14,923 nt of DNA from DATGYC01 sp035298385. GTDB taxonomy: Bacteria > Bacillota > Sulfobacillia > Symbiobacteriales > Symbiobacteriaceae. Both the position numbers and the translations under genes were made by a program. Where the stretch lies: the NCBI GenBank assembly GCA_035298385.1, contig DATGYC010000295.1, positions 1 through 14,923 of the forward strand, written 5' to 3'. This document shows positions 13,919 through 14,923 of this stretch, piece by piece; the first letter of the stretch is position 1; each line of letters starts with the position of its first letter. The notes beneath the pieces were generated by a model. That model ran no database searches and was not told the DNA's origin. It saw nothing but the letters and a program-made list of their open reading frames with translations.

Positions 13919-14734
13919 CTAAGGCAGGCAGAAACGCTCGATCGCCTCGGCTACGGCGCCCTCTTCATTGGAAGCGAGGCAGATGTAGTCGGCGGCCTCT
14001 TTTAGCAGGGGGTGGGCGTTGGCGACGGCCACGCCCAGGCCGGCCTGGCGGATCATCTCCAGGTCGTTAAGCTGATCGCCGATCGCGATCACCTGGGCTA
14101 CGTCGATGCCAAGCGCCTGCGCTAACTGGCGGAGGGCGCTCCCCTTGGAGGCCCCGTACGGCAGGAACTCCAGGTAGGTCGGCTCGGAGCGTACCGTCGT
14201 CACGAGGCCCGGTGGTACCAGCGCTTGGACCGCTCGGTCCAACGCTTCCAGCGTCTCGGGCGCCCCGATCACGAGGATCTTGCTGATGGGGCTCTGCGTC
14301 AATGACCGCAGATCCCCAACCGTCTCACACTGCAGGCGGTCCTTCAACTGGTAGGCGTCGAGCACGGGGTTCGGCCCGCGAATCTTGGGCGAACCGGCTG
14401 AGTAGAGGATCGGATCGACCTGATCCTTGTAAGCGGTTTCAAGGAGCGCCAAGAGAAGGCCCGTCACCGTGGACGGGAGGAGGGTATCAGCCAAGACCTG
14501 GCCGGACTGAAAGTCGACAATGCGCACACCGTTGTACAGAATAGCCGGGGCGTTGGCCCGAATCTGATCCACGTAGGGCTGCGCAGAGGCCTCAATGCGC
14601 CCTGTGCCGAGGGTGACGAGGCCGCCCGCAGCTTGAAAGCGGGCAATGGCGGCCAGATTCCGGTCATGTACGCGCTGATGCCGGTCTACCAAGGTGCCGT
14701 CGATATCCGTGACGATGAGGCGAAAGCGTGCCAA
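13919..14734 (-). CDS. Cof-type HAD-superfamily phosphatase
   Basis: This soluble 271-residue phosphatase is the first gene of the operon. Motif I is DIDGTL at 10-15, with nucleophile Asp10 and Asp12. TLGTGR (41-46) provides motif II, Lys197 in ASKGSALRQL motif III, and GDQLND (219-224) motif IV. This is the class IIB/Cof (YbjI, YidA-like) layout with its cap between motifs II and III. Such enzymes dephosphorylate sugar phosphates with broad specificity. The TTG at 14734 is the only reasonable start, because a TGA lies in frame 12 bases before it; AAGGGGTGAT precedes it at somewhat long spacing. An operator-like palindrome is embedded near codons 98-103. Its substrate is unknown; a sugar or inositol phosphate would fit. 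Confidence 0.88.
   Translation of the reverse strand: MARFRLIVTDIDGTLVDRHQRVHDRNLAAIARFQAAGGLVTLGTGRIEASAQPYVDQIRANAPAILYNGVRIVDFQSGQVLADTLLPSTVTGLLLALLETAYKDQVDPILYSAGSPKIRGPNPVLDAYQLKDRLQCETVGDLRSLTQSPISKILVIGAPETLEALDRAVQALVPPGLVTTVRSEPTYLEFLPYGASKGSALRQLAQALGIDVAQVIAIGDQLNDLEMIRQAGLGVAVANAHPLLKEAADYICLASNEEGAVAEAIERFCLP
14427..14442. promoter_or_regulatory. Operator-like palindrome O2 inside the HAD gene
   Basis: TTGTAAGCGGTTTCAA is a near-perfect palindrome around the central CG and fits the cre/LacI-family pattern WTGNAANCGNWWNCA at every fixed base. It lies within coding sequence, 336 bp downstream of the promoter site. That position is like the lac O2 operator within lacZ, which suggests repression by looping. 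Confidence 0.72.
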
Positions 14735-14762
14735 GATCGGCGATCACCCCTTGAAAACCGAA

Positions 14763-14778
14763 TTGTAACCGCTTTCAT
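14763..14778. promoter_or_regulatory. Main operator O1 at the operon promoter
   Basis: On the minus strand the site reads ATGAAAGCGGTTACAA. It shares the AAGCGGTT core with O2 and O3. It begins at the last two bases of a candidate -10 box and covers the expected transcription start, the usual place for a repressor site. It lies 28 bp before the first start codon. Confidence 0.8.
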
Positions 14779-14805
14779 TCTAACTAATACTACAATGTAT
14801 TCCGA
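14777..14805 (-). promoter_or_regulatory. Candidate sigma-A promoter of the operon
   Basis: Minus-strand TAGAAT (14777-14782) matches five of six bases of the -10 consensus. At 17 bp upstream the only -35 is TCGGAA (14800-14805), a poor match, so the promoter may need an activator or the AT-rich upstream sequence. The predicted start would fall inside O1 and leave a leader of about 35 nt. The surrounding 14757-14850 region is far more AT-rich than the rest of the window. Confidence 0.5.
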
Positions 14806-14819
14806 ACACCTTCTGTGTT

Positions 14820-14841
14820 TTGAATATTTTTTGTTGAATAT
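14820..14841. repeat. Direct repeat TTGAATAT x2 in the upstream AT-rich region
   Basis: TTGAATAT occurs at 14820-14827 and 14834-14841, start-to-start distance 14 bp, separated by a T-run. It lies about 40-60 bp upstream of the candidate -10 box. It could act as an UP element or the half-sites of an activator; no family is recognised. Confidence 0.4.
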
Positions 14842-14862
14842 CTACCGAACGCGTCAATGCCA

Positions 14863-14897
14863 GCGAAGGGCCGCCCGACTTGCGGGCGACCCTTCGC
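14863..14897. terminator. Long hairpin at the upstream edge of the operon, possible terminator of the neighbouring gene
   Basis: Arms of 15 bases (14863-14877 and 14883-14897) pair with a single mismatch around a 5-base loop. No T-run follows on either strand, so it would be a non-canonical terminator or an insulating hairpin. It sits between the operon promoter and whatever gene lies past the right edge. I see no coding sequence in 14735-14923; apart from the promoter, O1 and the repeats, the rest of this stretch holds nothing I recognise. Confidence 0.5.
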
Positions 14898-14923
14898 CAG
14901 GAGCACGGCTCACGTACCGGCAG

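Noticed and set aside
1..14923. CRISPR arrays, tRNA/rRNA genes, insertion sequences or phage genes
   Set aside because: I saw no regularly spaced repeats, tRNA-like cloverleafs, transposase motifs or terminal inverted repeats; the window is one metabolic operon.

Overview
The window is a stretch of GC-rich bacterial DNA in which every gene I can support lies on the minus strand. Read right to left, they form one tightly packed run of 14 genes. The 5' end is an AT-rich promoter region at about 14750-14860, and the last gene (iolC) runs off the left edge. The predicted binding protein is a lipoprotein with a Gram-positive look, Shine-Dalgarno sites are strong, many starts are GTG or TTG, and the operators resemble cre/LacI sites. 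Together these suggest a high-GC Bacillota lineage (Symbiobacterium/Thermaerobacter/Limnochordia-like) or a neighbouring phylum. That placement is inference; no rRNA or marker gene is present.

Layout in transcription order: a Cof-type HAD phosphatase (14734-13919); IolI, inosose isomerase (13875-13063); a LacI-family regulator (13060-12050); an inositol-monophosphatase-family phosphatase (12053-11241); an ABC importer made of lipoprotein (11226-10036), two permeases (9974-9159 and 9162-8311) and ATPase (8314-7301); a cytoplasmic metallo-beta-lactamase-fold hydrolase of the ComEC-like type (7289-6354); IolG-type dehydrogenase (6357-5341); a thiamine-diphosphate enzyme in the IolD position (5313-3523); IolE (3521-2634); IolB (2637-1792); a Cgl0159-type class I aldolase (1787-819); and IolC kinase (822-<1). 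Most junctions are 4-bp stop/start overlaps or gaps of a few bases, so the run is probably one transcript of about 14 kb or more.

Working together: the pathway enzymes give a nearly complete myo-inositol route. IolG oxidises inositol to inosose, IolI interconverts inososes, IolE dehydrates, the ThDP enzyme opens the ring, IolB isomerises, IolC phosphorylates, and the aldolase cleaves 2-deoxy-5-keto-gluconate 6-phosphate. IolA (malonate-semialdehyde dehydrogenase) is not in the window and may lie beyond the left edge. The cluster is unusual for three reasons. It carries an iron/polyamine/sugar-phosphate type importer instead of a usual inositol transporter. It includes two phosphatases and an MBL-fold hydrolase. 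Its ring-opening enzyme looks shorter and more acetolactate-synthase-like than canonical IolD. One reading is that it scavenges a phosphorylated or phosphodiester form of inositol; this is a hypothesis.

Regulation: three near-identical 16-bp operator-like palindromes with core AAGCGGTT lie at the promoter (14763-14778), inside the first gene (14427-14442) and before iolI (13902-13917). The arrangement recalls the lac operon with its auxiliary operators. The encoded LacI-family protein is the natural candidate, but the sites also fit the CcpA cre consensus.
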